Counted from the first letter of the stretch, positions 1-9,399 are shown. The stretch: DNA of 64,000 bases from Pukyongia salina (GCF_002966125.1 NZ_CP027062.1:3024501-3088500); one strand, 5' to 3'. Translations and numbers: made by a program. Notes: generated by a model from the sequence alone, not told the origin.

Positions 1-138
1 AGCATTGGCTGTACCGAGGAAGGAATACTTAGATCGAACTGCAGAAGTGTGGATGGAAGGCGCGATAGTATAATTTTGAGCATCTTGAAGCTGGAGTGGT
101 TGGAAAGAGTGAAGCAGGAACTAAAGAACAAATTATAA
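1..138 (+). CDS. GNAT N-acetyltransferase, C-terminal end (5' cut by window edge)
   Basis: Frame 1 is open from the first base and stops with TAA at 136-138, giving the last 45 residues of a protein that starts outside the window. The tail contains GCTEEGILRSN followed by DGRRDSIILSIL and EW. This is the usual C-terminal pattern of RimJ/RimL-like GNAT acetyltransferases (G-x-EG-x-LR ... DG-x-x-R-D-S ... SIL ... EW). These enzymes move an acetyl group from acetyl-CoA to an amine; the substrate cannot be told. It ends 4 bp before maf, so the two may be co-transcribed. The family call rests on this tail only. Confidence 0.6.
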   Translation, partial: SIGCTEEGILRSNCRSVDGRRDSIILSILKLEWLERVKQELKNKL

Positions 139-142
139 AGGT

Positions 143-730
143 ATGCTGAAGGAAAAATTAAAGAACTATAATATCATTCTCGCTTCGGCATCGCCGCGAC
201 GGCATCATTTTTTTAGAGAACTAGACCTGGATTTTACTATCGAAATCAGGGAGGTAGAAGAAGTATATCCGCCCAATCTAAAAGGTAAGGAGATCACCAA
301 TTATCTGGCAGAATTAAAAGCTTCCGCCTTTACCGATCTCTCAGACGAGGATATTCTCATTACAAGCGACACCATAGTATGGATGGACGATGAAGCCATC
401 AATAAACCGGCAGATTACGAGGAAGCCGTGGCCATGATCGAAAGGCTTAGCGGAAATATGCACGAGGTTATCACTTCGGTTTGTTTCACCGGTAGATCTT
501 TTCAGAGAACGATCAATGATACAACAAAAGTTTGGTTTCGTGAGATCGATGCTGAAGAGATCGCGTATTACGTGAAAACTTACAAACCTTACGATAAGGC
601 GGGCAGTTATGGTATACAGGAGTGGATAGGTTATGTAGGGATCGAAAAACTAGAGGGAAGTTATTTTAACGTAATGGGACTGCCCACACGACTTGTTTAC
701 AAAACGTTAATGGAGATTGCGAGCCAATAG
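143..730 (+). CDS. maf: Maf family nucleotide pyrophosphatase
   Basis: 195 residues, the normal Maf length. Maf proteins hydrolyse non-canonical or excess nucleoside triphosphates (dTTP/UTP type) to monophosphate and pyrophosphate in the cytoplasm. Visible motifs are the N-terminal ILASASPRR phosphate-binding loop (residues 12-20), SDTIVW (75-80) with the catalytic Asp, and YDKAGSYGIQEW (150-161). The gene follows a GNAT gene by 4 bp and precedes a lipoprotein gene, which suggests one short operon. The start ATG at 143 is well placed relative to the first strand of the fold. Confidence 0.93.
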   Translation: MLKEKLKNYNIILASASPRRHHFFRELDLDFTIEIREVEEVYPPNLKGKEITNYLAELKASAFTDLSDEDILITSDTIVWMDDEAINKPADYEEAVAMIERLSGNMHEVITSVCFTGRSFQRTINDTTKVWFREIDAEEIAYYVKTYKPYDKAGSYGIQEWIGYVGIEKLEGSYFNVMGLPTRLVYKTLMEIASQ

Positions 731-761
731 TATTGTCGTAATTTTGCTCAAAATCTTGCCT

Positions 762-1706
762 ATGACTCGTTCTACACTAGTTGTGCTATTGCCTATTTTC
801 GCATTTCTTTTTCTCTCGGGATGTACCCGGCCGGTAAAGGATTCTGGTACTAACGAAAATGCCATTGGATCTTCAGAAATAAAAAAATCCGGAAAACCCC
901 GGGTTGTAACCAAAGAATTCAAGGAGTATTGGTTTTCAGGTACGGCAGAGATCACTTCCTACGAGCTCATGCAAGAGCGTTATGGTGAGCTAAGAAAAGG
1001 TACGGCTGTGACGGTATTTGTTTCAGAAAATTTCTTGCCAGATGTTCAGGTAAAAGCCGAGCAGTCTTCGAAGGAGACTATCCCGGTACTTAAATTTAAT
1101 AGTACCAAGAAATTCCTTACAGGGATCTATCCGTACTCGGTCATGACCAGTGCCTTCAGTCCCATAGCAAAAAAGGATCATGCTATAAAAATTAGTAACT
1201 CGGTGCAGGAATGGTGTGGACAGGTTTACATGCAATTGAATAATCGCGAAAAGTTTGAGTTTATTGGCCATTCGTATTTTGAAGGCGAGGCAGACCAGAA
1301 AGCATCTTTGGATAAAACCTGGCTTGAGGATGAATTGTGGAATTTAATTCGTATCAATCCTGAAGAATTGCCCACCGGAGATATAACTATTGTTCCACCT
1401 CTTGAATTTCTGCGGATGCGCCACAAAAATATATCTATCCAAAATGCGGTAGCAAGCTTGAAACAAGGCGACTCGATCTCCACCTACCTCTTAAAATATC
1501 CCGAGCTAGAGCGGGAACTTATAATATATTTTAATAGTAGTTTCCCGTTCGAGATCGAGAAATGGGAAGAGACCAATTCGGCATGGGGAAATAACCAACG
1601 TCTCACAACTACCGCTACCAGAATGAAGCGTATCAAGAATGCATACTGGAGCAGGAATAGCAATGCAGACGTGGCCCTTCGCGATTCTTTGGGCTTAAAT
1701 CCGTAG
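762..1706 (+). CDS. Conserved lipoprotein of unknown function
   Basis: The frame is open from 717, but the ATG at 762 gives a classical lipoprotein signal: MTRS, a hydrophobic stretch, then a lipobox LSGC with Cys at residue 21. I therefore place the start at 762 (314 residues). The body has no motif I can tie to an enzyme; recognisable stretches are YWFSGTAEITSY and a Q-E-W-C-G-Q-V-Y-M segment. It lies between maf and a mechanosensitive channel gene, all on the same strand with very short gaps, so it probably belongs to that operon. Likely anchored in a membrane facing the periplasm. The alternative start at 717 would overlap maf by 14 bp. Confidence 0.75.
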   Translation: MTRSTLVVLLPIFAFLFLSGCTRPVKDSGTNENAIGSSEIKKSGKPRVVTKEFKEYWFSGTAEITSYELMQERYGELRKGTAVTVFVSENFLPDVQVKAEQSSKETIPVLKFNSTKKFLTGIYPYSVMTSAFSPIAKKDHAIKISNSVQEWCGQVYMQLNNREKFEFIGHSYFEGEADQKASLDKTWLEDELWNLIRINPEELPTGDITIVPPLEFLRMRHKNISIQNAVASLKQGDSISTYLLKYPELERELIIYFNSSFPFEIEKWEETNSAWGNNQRLTTTATRMKRIKNAYWSRNSNADVALRDSLGLNP

Positions 1707-1714
1707 ATTTGAGT

Positions 1715-2269
1715 ATGGAAAAATTCTTACCCGAAATATTACAATCGGCTATTATCATTACCATCAACCTTATTTTAAGATGGATATTGGTTCGAATAGT
1801 AAAGCGATTTTCGAAGAAGTCGGAAAAAGTTGAACATCGCACCGGATTGATAATAAAGTATATCGACTTTGCGATCATTTTCCTTAGTATTTTCGGTTTG
1901 ATCCTTATCTGGGGCGTAGAGTTTACCGATGTTGGATGGGTGATGTCCTCGGTATTTGCTGTGATCGGGATCGGCTTTTTTGCGCAATGGTCTATCCTGT
2001 CCAATATTACAAGTGGGATAATCATGTTTTTCACCTTTCCGTACAAGATCGGAGATTTCATAATTATTCACGATAAAGATTACAATTTTGAAGGCACTAT
2101 TGAAGATATCAGGGGATTTCATACCGTGATCAAGACAAACTCCGGTGAGATCATTACCTACCCTAATAGTTTAATGCTTCAGAAAGGAGTAACCGTGGTG
2201 AAGCCTGATGAATTGGATGAATTTTTACAGGAAGAAGATAAAAATGTTAAAGAACACCCAATAGATTAA
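1715..2269 (+). CDS. Small MscS-type mechanosensitive channel family protein
   Basis: About 184 residues. Three hydrophobic helices (roughly residues 8-28, 45-65 and 75-110) are followed by the MscS beta-domain, with the pattern IGFFAQWSILSNITSGI and FPYKIGDFI, then 'EGTIEDIRGFHTVIKTNSGEIITYPNS' in shorter pieces. This is a minimal MscS pore plus beta domain without the long C-terminal cage, as is common in Bacteroidota. Such channels open under hypo-osmotic membrane tension. ATG 1715 is preferred; a TTG two codons upstream (1709) is an alternative. The gap to the lipoprotein gene is 8 bp. Confidence 0.85.
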   Translation: MEKFLPEILQSAIIITINLILRWILVRIVKRFSKKSEKVEHRTGLIIKYIDFAIIFLSIFGLILIWGVEFTDVGWVMSSVFAVIGIGFFAQWSILSNITSGIIMFFTFPYKIGDFIIIHDKDYNFEGTIEDIRGFHTVIKTNSGEIITYPNSLMLQKGVTVVKPDELDEFLQEEDKNVKEHPID

Positions 2270-2322
2270 TCAAGCTTTTTCATTTTGGGTATATTTGATT
2301 TCTACTGAAAATTCCTTACCCA

Positions 2323-4815
2323 ATGATGCGTAACTACGTTATTAAGTGCTTTCTTTTCAGCATATTTACCCTCACTACTTTTGCACAGCAACCCAAAAAA
2401 CCAACCGCTTCCGAAATTTATCACAACCTTGAAAGTTTAAACTTTTTAGGTTCGGCCTTATACATTGCCGCGCATCCAGACGATGAGAACACCCGTCTCA
2501 TTTCATGGCTTGCGAACGATCTGAAAGCTCGTACAGCCTATCTGTCTATTACCCGTGGTGACGGCGGACAGAATTTAGTTGGGCCGGAGATCAGGGAGTT
2601 ACTAGGGGTAATTCGAACCCAGGAATTACTGGCAGCCAGACATACCGATGGAGGGGAACAGTTTTTTACGCGGGCGATCGATTTTGGTTACTCAAAACAT
2701 TCGGACGAAACCCTGGAGATCTGGAATAAAAAAGAAGTGCTGGGTGATGTGGTAAGGGCCATCAGAAAATTCAGGCCGGATGTAATCATTAACAGATTCG
2801 ATCATCGAACCCCGGGAAGTACTCACGGTCATCACACATCTTCGGCCATGTTAAGTGTGGAGGCTTTCGATCTTGTAAATGACCCAGCAAAATACCCGGA
2901 AACCGCCAAAAAGTACGGAGTTTGGCAACCCAAAAGACTTTTCTTCAATAATTATTGGTCCTTTTTCAACGATCCGGATCGCTATGCAGAAGCCGATATG
3001 TCCAATATCGTCGAACTCAACACAGGCACCTACTACCCTTCCCTTGGGCTCTCTAATGGTGAAATTGCCTCCCTGAGCAGAAGCATGCATAAATCGCAAG
3101 GCTTTGGAAGCACCGGGAGAAGAGGCGATCAAAAAGAATGGCTGGAATTTCTAAAGGGTGATTTTCAAAAGAACAAGACCGATCTCTTCGAGGGTATAGA
3201 TACGAGCTGGAGCCGAGTGCAAGGCGGAGAAGCTATTGGGGCCATCCTGGATCCCCTGGAGGACAACTTCAATTTCCAGGATCCCTCTGCCATGTTACCA
3301 CATTTGCTTAAGGCCTATTCTTTAGTTTCTATGCTAAAAGATCCTTATTGGAAGGAGATCAAATTAAAGCAACTGGAACAACTGATTCTCGACTGTGGTG
3401 GAATTTTCCTGGAAGCTGTGGCCAATACAAATGCCATCAACCCAAAAGGAGAATACCAGCTTACCATCGAAGCGATCAACAGATCAGACTACCCGGTATC
3501 CCTGCGTTCCATCACCACCCCGGACGGAAGGGAGATCATCAATGAGCTGAAAGATCTTAAACCCAACGTTAATTTTTCCACAGTGGTACCAATGACGTCC
3601 CAAAGAATGGGTACCTCGGCACCTTACTGGCTTAACGAAAAAGGTAGCCTGGGAATGTACAAAGCGCCTGACGAACTTATTGGGCTACCTGATACACCAG
3701 CGGCCGAACAAGTAATTTTCAATCTTAACTTTGGAAGAACACAATTAGCCGTGGTAAGAGATGTGGTTTATAAATATAACGATCCGGTAAAAGGGGAAGT
3801 CTACCAACCTTTTGAGATCCTGCCCGAAGTGACCACAACTATACCCGAAAAGGTAATCATCTTTCCCGGTCGAGAGAGCCGGGAGGTCCCGGTAACAATA
3901 GTTGCAGGCAGAGATAGTATAAACGGAACAGTACAATTAAATCATCCCGAAGGCTGGAAGGTAAGCCCGCCGCAACAACTATTCGAACTCGACCTAAAAG
4001 GATCCTCTCAAACAGTGATCTTCAACGTGACTCCGCCGGAAACCCAAAGTGAAGGATATCTAAAACCCCTTGTGTCCCTGGGAAGTAGATTTTATGATAA
4101 AGAGTTGGTTACCATAGACTATGAACATATTCCCTTTCAACGTGTTTTAATGCCTTCGGAAGCAAAAGTTGTACGAATCGATATAGAGAAAAAAGGCGAG
4201 CAGATTGGTTATATAAATGGTGCCGGTGATGCGATACCGGAGAGTTTAAGTTATATCGGTTACGAGGTAACTTCCATCGATCCTGCGGATATTTCTTCAG
4301 AAAAAATAAAAGATTTTGATGCGATTGTGGTGGGTATTCGCGCTTACAATACGGTGCCCGAACTAGCCTTTAAACAGGATATCCTCCTGGACTATGTCAA
4401 AAACGGTGGAGTGATGCTGGTGCAATATAATACGAACAGGCGATTGGTTACAGACAAGCTCGCTCCTTATGCGCTGGAATTATCCCGTGATCGAGTAACC
4501 GATGAAAACTCCAGAGTCACTATCCTGGAACCTAACCACCCGGCATTAACGAGTCCAAATAAGATCACTCAATCCGATTTCAACGGTTGGGTGCAGGAAA
4601 GAGGCTTATACTTTCCTAACGAATGGGACGAGCATTTTATTCCACTCCTCGCCATGAACGATGCTTCAGATCCTGAAACAAAAGGTTCGCTACTAGTAGC
4701 CGCCTACGGTGATGGTTATTATGTGTATACCGGACTGAGTTTTTTTAGAGAATTGCCGGCAGGTGTTAGTGGTGCGTACCGATTGTTTGCTAACTTGTTA
4801 TCTTTGGGGAACTAG
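2323..4815 (+). CDS. PIG-L family deacetylase, large secreted form
   Basis: 830 residues with an N-terminal signal peptide (cleavage near FAQQ, residue 21). The PIG-L domain lies at about residues 43-260, with the zinc-binding AHPDDE motif at 50-55 and HGHH at 168-171. These enzymes remove N-acetyl groups from sugars such as GlcNAc derivatives. The C-terminal half looks like beta-sandwich and glutamine-amidotransferase-like modules seen in large Bacteroidota members; that part is inference. The signal peptide places it in the periplasm or outside. A tiny membrane gene and a sodium:solute symporter follow directly, suggesting a deacetylation-plus-uptake unit for an amino sugar compound. Confidence 0.88.
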   Translation: MMRNYVIKCFLFSIFTLTTFAQQPKKPTASEIYHNLESLNFLGSALYIAAHPDDENTRLISWLANDLKARTAYLSITRGDGGQNLVGPEIRELLGVIRTQELLAARHTDGGEQFFTRAIDFGYSKHSDETLEIWNKKEVLGDVVRAIRKFRPDVIINRFDHRTPGSTHGHHTSSAMLSVEAFDLVNDPAKYPETAKKYGVWQPKRLFFNNYWSFFNDPDRYAEADMSNIVELNTGTYYPSLGLSNGEIASLSRSMHKSQGFGSTGRRGDQKEWLEFLKGDFQKNKTDLFEGIDTSWSRVQGGEAIGAILDPLEDNFNFQDPSAMLPHLLKAYSLVSMLKDPYWKEIKLKQLEQLILDCGGIFLEAVANTNAINPKGEYQLTIEAINRSDYPVSLRSITTPDGREIINELKDLKPNVNFSTVVPMTSQRMGTSAPYWLNEKGSLGMYKAPDELIGLPDTPAAEQVIFNLNFGRTQLAVVRDVVYKYNDPVKGEVYQPFEILPEVTTTIPEKVIIFPGRESREVPVTIVAGRDSINGTVQLNHPEGWKVSPPQQLFELDLKGSSQTVIFNVTPPETQSEGYLKPLVSLGSRFYDKELVTIDYEHIPFQRVLMPSEAKVVRIDIEKKGEQIGYINGAGDAIPESLSYIGYEVTSIDPADISSEKIKDFDAIVVGIRAYNTVPELAFKQDILLDYVKNGGVMLVQYNTNRRLVTDKLAPYALELSRDRVTDENSRVTILEPNHPALTSPNKITQSDFNGWVQERGLYFPNEWDEHFIPLLAMNDASDPETKGSLLVAAYGDGYYVYTGLSFFRELPAGVSGAYRLFANLLSLGN

Positions 4816-4817
4816 CT

Positions 4818-4925
4818 ATGGAAGAAAAAGTAAAATTTAAATGGAAATGGAGTTATACCTTATTAATTCTGCTTAATGCCATTTACATCGTTCTCTTTTA
4901 CTATTTAATGCAAAGTTATAACTAA
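4818..4925 (+). CDS. Small single-span membrane protein upstream of symporter
   Basis: A 35-codon reading frame begins with ATG at 4818, two bases after the deacetylase stop, and its TAA overlaps the symporter ATG (TAATG). It has a charged N-terminus (EEKVKFKWKWS) and one hydrophobic helix (about residues 13-31). The tight packing on both sides argues for a real gene. Some sodium:solute symporters have a small companion membrane protein encoded immediately upstream; that this is one is inference from position. Confidence 0.6.
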   Translation: MEEKVKFKWKWSYTLLILLNAIYIVLFYYLMQSYN

Positions 4926-6622
4926 TGAGTTTCGATAACCTGGGGCAAATAGATTGGATCGTACTCATTAGTACCTTAGTTTTCATAGTGCTTTACGGCA
5001 CTTATAAAGCGAGGGGCAGTAAGAATGTTGTCGACTACCTAAAGGGAGGCAATCAAGCTAAATGGTGGACTATTGGATTAAGTGTGATGGCTACTCAGGC
5101 CAGCGCGATCACCTTTCTGTCTACTCCGGGACAGGCCTTTCACGACGGGATGGGCTTTGTGCAATTCTACTTTGGACTTCCCCTTGCCATGGTGGTGATA
5201 TGTCTGGTTTTTATTCCACTTTACCATAGATTAAAAGTCTTTACGGCTTATGAATATCTGGAAACTAGATTCGATCTTAAAACACGTACATTAACAGCCA
5301 TACTGTTTTTAATTCAGCGCGGACTGGCGGCCGGGATCACCATCTTTGCGCCTGCCATTATTCTATCTGCGGTACTGGAATGGAACCTGTTCTACCTCAA
5401 TATTATCATTGGCGTCCTCGTGATCATTTACACGGTAAGTGGGGGTACAAGAGCTGTAAGTGTTACCCAGAAACAGCAAATGGCTGTTATTATGGGAGGA
5501 ATGCTCATTGCTTTTTTAATTATTCTGAATTATCTGCCGCTGGACATCTCCATGGATAAAGCGTTGGATATAGCCGGAGCCAACGGTAAAATGGAGATCC
5601 TCGATTTTTCTTTCGATTTTGAGAATCGATACACCTTCTGGAGCGGAATAATTGGCGGTAGTTTCCTTGCCCTCTCCTACTTTGGGACAGATCAGAGCCA
5701 GGTACAGCGATACCTGTCTGGCAGATCTGTAAGGCAGAGCCAAATGGGAATGATCATGAATGGTCTCCTTAAGGTGCCTTTGCAATTCTTCATCCTGTTA
5801 ATAGGGGTAATGGTGTTTGTATTCTACCAGTTCAACGCGTCCCCGTTACACTTTAATCCTGCCGGCGTAAAAGATGTGATGAACTCTGAATATGCCGAAG
5901 AGTACCAGGCTCTAGAGGACCATAAGCGGCTTCTTGAAAACGACCTGAGGGTTAAGCAGATCGAATATGCAAAGGCCGATGATCCTTCTAAAGAACTCGA
6001 TCTTAGGTCGGAGATCCTGCAATTGAACAAAGCAGAAGATTCGCTGCGTAACCAAAGTAAGGTGCTCATTAAAAAAGCTAACCCCAATGCCGAGACCAAC
6101 GATAAGGATTATGTTTTTATTCATTTTATTCTGAACAATCTCCCCCGCGGACTCATAGGCTTGCTCCTGGCCGTTATCCTTAGCGCGGCCATGTCTTCCA
6201 CTGCTTCCGAATTGAACGCGTTGGGATCCACTACGGCTATTGATCTATACAGGCGAAATACGCCCGGACAGACGGAAAGACATTATATGATGGCCTCCAA
6301 ATGGTTCACCTTGCTCTGGGGGGTGATCGCAATTGGTGTTGCCAGTATCGCTAATTTGTTCGATAACCTCATCCAATTGGTGAATATTATAGGGTCTATT
6401 TTCTACGGAAACGTCCTGGGGATCTTTTTACTGGCCTTTTTTATAAAGTATGTAAAGAGCAGGTCCACCTTTATAGCAGCCCTTATTACCCAGGTGATCG
6501 TAATTTTAGTATGGTGGATCGATCTTATGCCCTATCTGTGGCTCAATGTTTTAGGATGTGTGCTCGTTATGGGAATAGCGGCATTACTGCAGCTTGTCTT
6601 GGGACGAAAAGATGAAAAATAA
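4925..6622 (+). CDS. Sodium:solute symporter (SSS family)
   Basis: 565 residues with about 13 hydrophobic helices. SSS hallmarks include an N-terminal segment with KWWTIGLSVMATQASAITFL, the GTDQSQVQRYL motif and SAAMSSTASELNALGS. It couples inward sodium flow to solute uptake in the inner membrane. A charged, coiled-coil-like insert of about 60 residues (around residues 325-385, rich in E, K, L) interrupts the membrane core between two helices, which is longer than in bacterial sugar transporters. Context with the PIG-L deacetylase suggests a sugar or amino-sugar substrate, but the substrate is not readable from sequence. Confidence 0.88.
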   Translation: MSFDNLGQIDWIVLISTLVFIVLYGTYKARGSKNVVDYLKGGNQAKWWTIGLSVMATQASAITFLSTPGQAFHDGMGFVQFYFGLPLAMVVICLVFIPLYHRLKVFTAYEYLETRFDLKTRTLTAILFLIQRGLAAGITIFAPAIILSAVLEWNLFYLNIIIGVLVIIYTVSGGTRAVSVTQKQQMAVIMGGMLIAFLIILNYLPLDISMDKALDIAGANGKMEILDFSFDFENRYTFWSGIIGGSFLALSYFGTDQSQVQRYLSGRSVRQSQMGMIMNGLLKVPLQFFILLIGVMVFVFYQFNASPLHFNPAGVKDVMNSEYAEEYQALEDHKRLLENDLRVKQIEYAKADDPSKELDLRSEILQLNKAEDSLRNQSKVLIKKANPNAETNDKDYVFIHFILNNLPRGLIGLLLAVILSAAMSSTASELNALGSTTAIDLYRRNTPGQTERHYMMASKWFTLLWGVIAIGVASIANLFDNLIQLVNIIGSIFYGNVLGIFLLAFFIKYVKSRSTFIAALITQVIVILVWWIDLMPYLWLNVLGCVLVMGIAALLQLVLGRKDEK

Positions 6623-6626
6623 AAAA

Positions 6627-6650
6627 AGGAGCAGTTTACTGCTCCTTTCT
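6627..6650. terminator. Bidirectional intrinsic terminator
   Basis: The stem AGGAGCAG / CTGCTCCT with a TTTA loop is flanked by A-rich sequence on the left and T-rich on the right. It sits between convergent genes (symporter on + and small secreted protein on -), so it can serve both. Confidence 0.75.
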
Positions 6651-6672
6651 CATTAATTGAAAATTAACCGAT

Positions 6673-7014
6673 CTAGTTATGTCCGGTTTTTACGAAGTAG
6701 GAAGAACGCTCACCCTGATTTGTTACGAAAGTGAATTTGTAATCACCTTTGTGGGCCCATTCGAAATTGAATCGTTTTCCCAAACTGGTGTCGTTTCCTA
6801 AGCTCTGTTTAAATACCAATTCACCATTTGGATTGTATATATATAGTGTGTAGGTATTATTTTGAGTGTTCAGGATCGAAATATCAACTGTTTCGTTCGA
6901 GTTTGTAATCGTTACATCGCTGTTGTTTCCTGCGATTAACTTTTCATTGTTTGCGGTTGCTGTTAGGGTTGCTACCAGTGTACCTGCCATTAGAATTCTT
7001 TTAATTGTTTTCAT
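6673..7014 (-). CDS. Small secreted protein, beta-rich, unknown function
   Basis: The ATG at 7014 gives a 113-residue protein starting MKTIKRILMAG with a short signal peptide ending near TATA. The remaining ~90 residues are a beta-rich domain containing TYTLYIYNPNGELVFKQSLG and a C-terminal F-V-T-N-Q-G-E-R segment. This resembles small Bacteroidota periplasmic or surface proteins of the 'secreted protein' type (DUF3244-like topology); the name is only a suggestion. A longer frame to 7071 exists but would prepend unlikely residues. The gene stands alone and shares a terminator with the symporter. Confidence 0.65.
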   Translation of the reverse strand: MKTIKRILMAGTLVATLTATANNEKLIAGNNSDVTITNSNETVDISILNTQNNTYTLYIYNPNGELVFKQSLGNDTSLGKRFNFEWAHKGDYKFTFVTNQGERSSYFVKTGHN

Positions 7015-7156
7015 AACATAAAGATTTAAATTCAACACTACAAAGATGCGCCACTCCCTCACAGCATCCATCCACTTAATAGGCCATTTAATATGTTTTT
7101 TTAACCTATAGTATATGTTAATAAACTATTAAGGTTAAAATAGCATATATTTTGGT

Positions 7157-7164
7157 TAAATTTG
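7157..7164 (+). promoter_or_regulatory. Candidate Bacteroidota -7 box upstream of AraC-type gene
   Basis: TAAATTTG matches the Bacteroidota -7 consensus TAnnTTTG, 39 bp before the AraC-type ATG. The expected -33 position carries TTA rather than TTG, so the call is tentative. Confidence 0.4.
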
Positions 7165-7202
7165 TATAGTATACCATCTATGATTAGCCGTACTTTAATC
7201 CT

Positions 7203-8081
7203 ATGAAAATGAGCAAGAACCCAGTATTAGAATCGATATCGCCAAAATTCGGGAGTTCGTTGAAGGTGCTTAACTTTTTAGGAGCCACCAATGAACATGC
7301 CCCTACATGGCATTTCCATCCAGAAATGGAGATCGCCTACATAAATGGGGGCAGCGGAAAAAGGCATATTGGGAATCATATCTCTTATTATAATGACGGG
7401 GACCTAATCTTCATTGGAGCCAATTTGCCTCATTTTGGTTTTACAGACAGTTTAACAGGAAATAAGAGTGAGGTGGTGATCCAGGTGAAAGAGGACTTCC
7501 TGGGTCCGGATTTTTTTTCGGCACCCGAGATGCATAAGATCAAACAGCTGTTAAAGCGAAGTAAACAAGGAATTGTCTTTCATGAATCGGTGCGGGAAGT
7601 TGTGGGACCTCAGATAGAAGCCTTACTGGAGCTATCAAATTTTGAACAATTGCTTGCATTTCTGAAGATCTTACAACAGCTGTCAGAGACAGAGGACTAC
7701 ACCCTCTTGAACGTTGAAAAGGTGGTACTTGAGTCTAAGCCCCAGGATGCTCAGCGTATGGATACCGTCTTTTCCTTCGTAAGTAAAGAATTTACACGAC
7801 CTATTTCTCTGGCCGAGATTGCCGATAAGGTGAGTATGACAGAGCAGGCATTCAGCAGGTATTTCAGAAAGAAGAATGGGAAAACCTTTACCCAGTTTGT
7901 TAATGAATACCGCCTGGTACACGCATCTAAACTACTTAGCGAGCAACATCTTAGTATTACCGATGTGTGCTATGCAAGCGGATTCAATAACTTCTCACAT
8001 TTCAACAAGAGTTTTAAAGCTTTTACAGGAAAAAGCCCGTCCAAATACCGCGATGCCTTTAAGAATGTGCTGGAATCCTGA
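7203..8081 (+). CDS. AraC family transcriptional regulator with cupin sensor domain
   Basis: 292 residues. The N-terminal half is a cupin-like sensor, with WHFHPEMEIAYINGGSGKRHIG typical of the H-x-H-x-E turn, given here in part. The C-terminal ~100 residues form the double helix-turn-helix domain: LAEIADKVSMTEQAFSRYF, then ITDVCYASGFNNFSHFNKSF, ending GKSPSKYR. Such proteins bind DNA as activators and sense a sugar or other small ligand. The start ATG at 7203 follows a TAnnTTTG box. The gene stands alone before the secreted T9SS protein gene, which might be a target. Confidence 0.9.
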   Translation: MKMSKNPVLESISPKFGSSLKVLNFLGATNEHAPTWHFHPEMEIAYINGGSGKRHIGNHISYYNDGDLIFIGANLPHFGFTDSLTGNKSEVVIQVKEDFLGPDFFSAPEMHKIKQLLKRSKQGIVFHESVREVVGPQIEALLELSNFEQLLAFLKILQQLSETEDYTLLNVEKVVLESKPQDAQRMDTVFSFVSKEFTRPISLAEIADKVSMTEQAFSRYFRKKNGKTFTQFVNEYRLVHASKLLSEQHLSITDVCYASGFNNFSHFNKSFKAFTGKSPSKYRDAFKNVLES

Positions 8082-8190
8082 ATTCTCAACGATGAGCTCT
8101 AAATTCTAACGGGAAGCACCCAAATACTAAGTAAATTAATTTAACTTGTTCTTTATCAATAGGTTTATTTAAACTAAAATCCATTGAATT

Positions 8191-9345
8191 ATGAGAACAA
8201 TTACTACAATTTGCGCCTTTGTGGCCCTATCGCTCACAATTTCGTTAAGCGCTCAGCAAACCAGAAGTATATCCCAATTGCTGGATGTACTCAAACAGAA
8301 CCACATGGGAAGTATAACCGATGTTTTTAGCGCGGCAGAGATTGCGTTGCTTCGCGATCATCTCAACACGGCCAATTATACCGACGCCTCCAAAGTGATG
8401 GGAGACATGGCTATCCATACCACCGAAAACACCCTTACCAACTTCGCTAAGATCGATAAAATGGATCTTTCCACGATTACCATTATCGCACCTTCACCAC
8501 TCAATGACTTTGAAGGCGCTGGCGCTACTATACCAATGACCAACGCTACTACAGTGGTGGATAATGGAAATAATTTCTACCATGTAAATGCAGACGGTAC
8601 CTATACAACAATTGGCCAGATCATGCCGGATGCCGGACAATCGTTTACAGGCCTGGAATACACCTCAGATGGAAACTTATATGGAATAGCCACAAATGGC
8701 TCTGGTAGCACTCGACTATACCAGATAAATCTAACTAACCAGACTGCTACACCGGTGGGTACCGACAACGGACTCGTTGTTGGTATCGCCCTGGGCCGCG
8801 ACATGAACAATAATTTGTTCACTTATGATATTGATACAAACCTGGTTTACCGTATAGATCGAGTAACCGGATTGCCTACCCTTTTAGGAGACATAGGTTT
8901 TGATGCTAATTTTGGGCAAGGAATGGGATATCACCCGGGAGATGATAAATTGTATATTTCGGCTTTCAACAACACCAGTTTTAAACCAGAATTAAGAACG
9001 GTCGACACCAATACCGGAGCATCAACCCTGGTGGGGACAATAGTTCCGGCGCAAACCTATCAGTTTGCCTGGATGAGTCTGTTCGATACGCTTTTAGGTA
9101 CAGATAACCCGGCCAATATGGAGATTGGATTAAGTCCGAACCCTGTTAGGGATATACTTACAGTTTCTTCGGAAATGAATATCGAATCTGTGGCAATATA
9201 TTCGGTACTGGGGCAATTAATTCAGCAAAGTCGAACAGATAGTTCGAGGGTGACACTCGATGTTTCAGCCCTAAACAGCGGAGTTTATATTATTTCGCTG
9301 GGTAACGGTGAACGATCGACCACTAAAAAGTTCATTAAGCTGTAA
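8191..9345 (+). CDS. Secreted protein with type IX secretion sorting domain
   Basis: 384 residues. The N-terminal signal peptide ends near SLSAQQ (residue 22). The middle (about residues 105-300) is a beta-propeller-like region with repeated short motifs (TYTTIGQIMPD, LYQINLTNQ, VYRIDRVTG, LRTVDTNTG), as in proteins that summarise events as 'time since' propellers. The last ~75 residues form a Por-type C-terminal sorting domain: SPNPVRDILTV, SVLGQLI, LNSGVYII, KKFIKL. The protein is therefore exported through the type IX system and attached to or released from the surface. Its binding partner is unknown. Confidence 0.85.
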   Translation: MRTITTICAFVALSLTISLSAQQTRSISQLLDVLKQNHMGSITDVFSAAEIALLRDHLNTANYTDASKVMGDMAIHTTENTLTNFAKIDKMDLSTITIIAPSPLNDFEGAGATIPMTNATTVVDNGNNFYHVNADGTYTTIGQIMPDAGQSFTGLEYTSDGNLYGIATNGSGSTRLYQINLTNQTATPVGTDNGLVVGIALGRDMNNNLFTYDIDTNLVYRIDRVTGLPTLLGDIGFDANFGQGMGYHPGDDKLYISAFNNTSFKPELRTVDTNTGASTLVGTIVPAQTYQFAWMSLFDTLLGTDNPANMEIGLSPNPVRDILTVSSEMNIESVAIYSVLGQLIQQSRTDSSRVTLDVSALNSGVYIISLGNGERSTTKKFIKL

Positions 9346-9350
9346 AAAAA

Positions 9351-9380
9351 AAAGCCTTCAGAAAAAACTGAAGGCTTTTT
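9351..9380. terminator. Bidirectional intrinsic terminator
   Basis: AAAGCCTTCAG / CTGAAGGCTTT forms a perfect stem with a six-A loop, preceded by an A-run and followed by a T-run. It lies between convergent genes (T9SS protein on +, DUF2911 on -). Confidence 0.85.
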
Positions 9381-9399
9381 AAATTTTAATAGGCACTAA

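Noticed and set aside
707-955. Minus-strand frames inside the maf-lipoprotein-MscS region
   Set aside because: Shadows of real genes on the plus strand; no start signals and no family resemblance.
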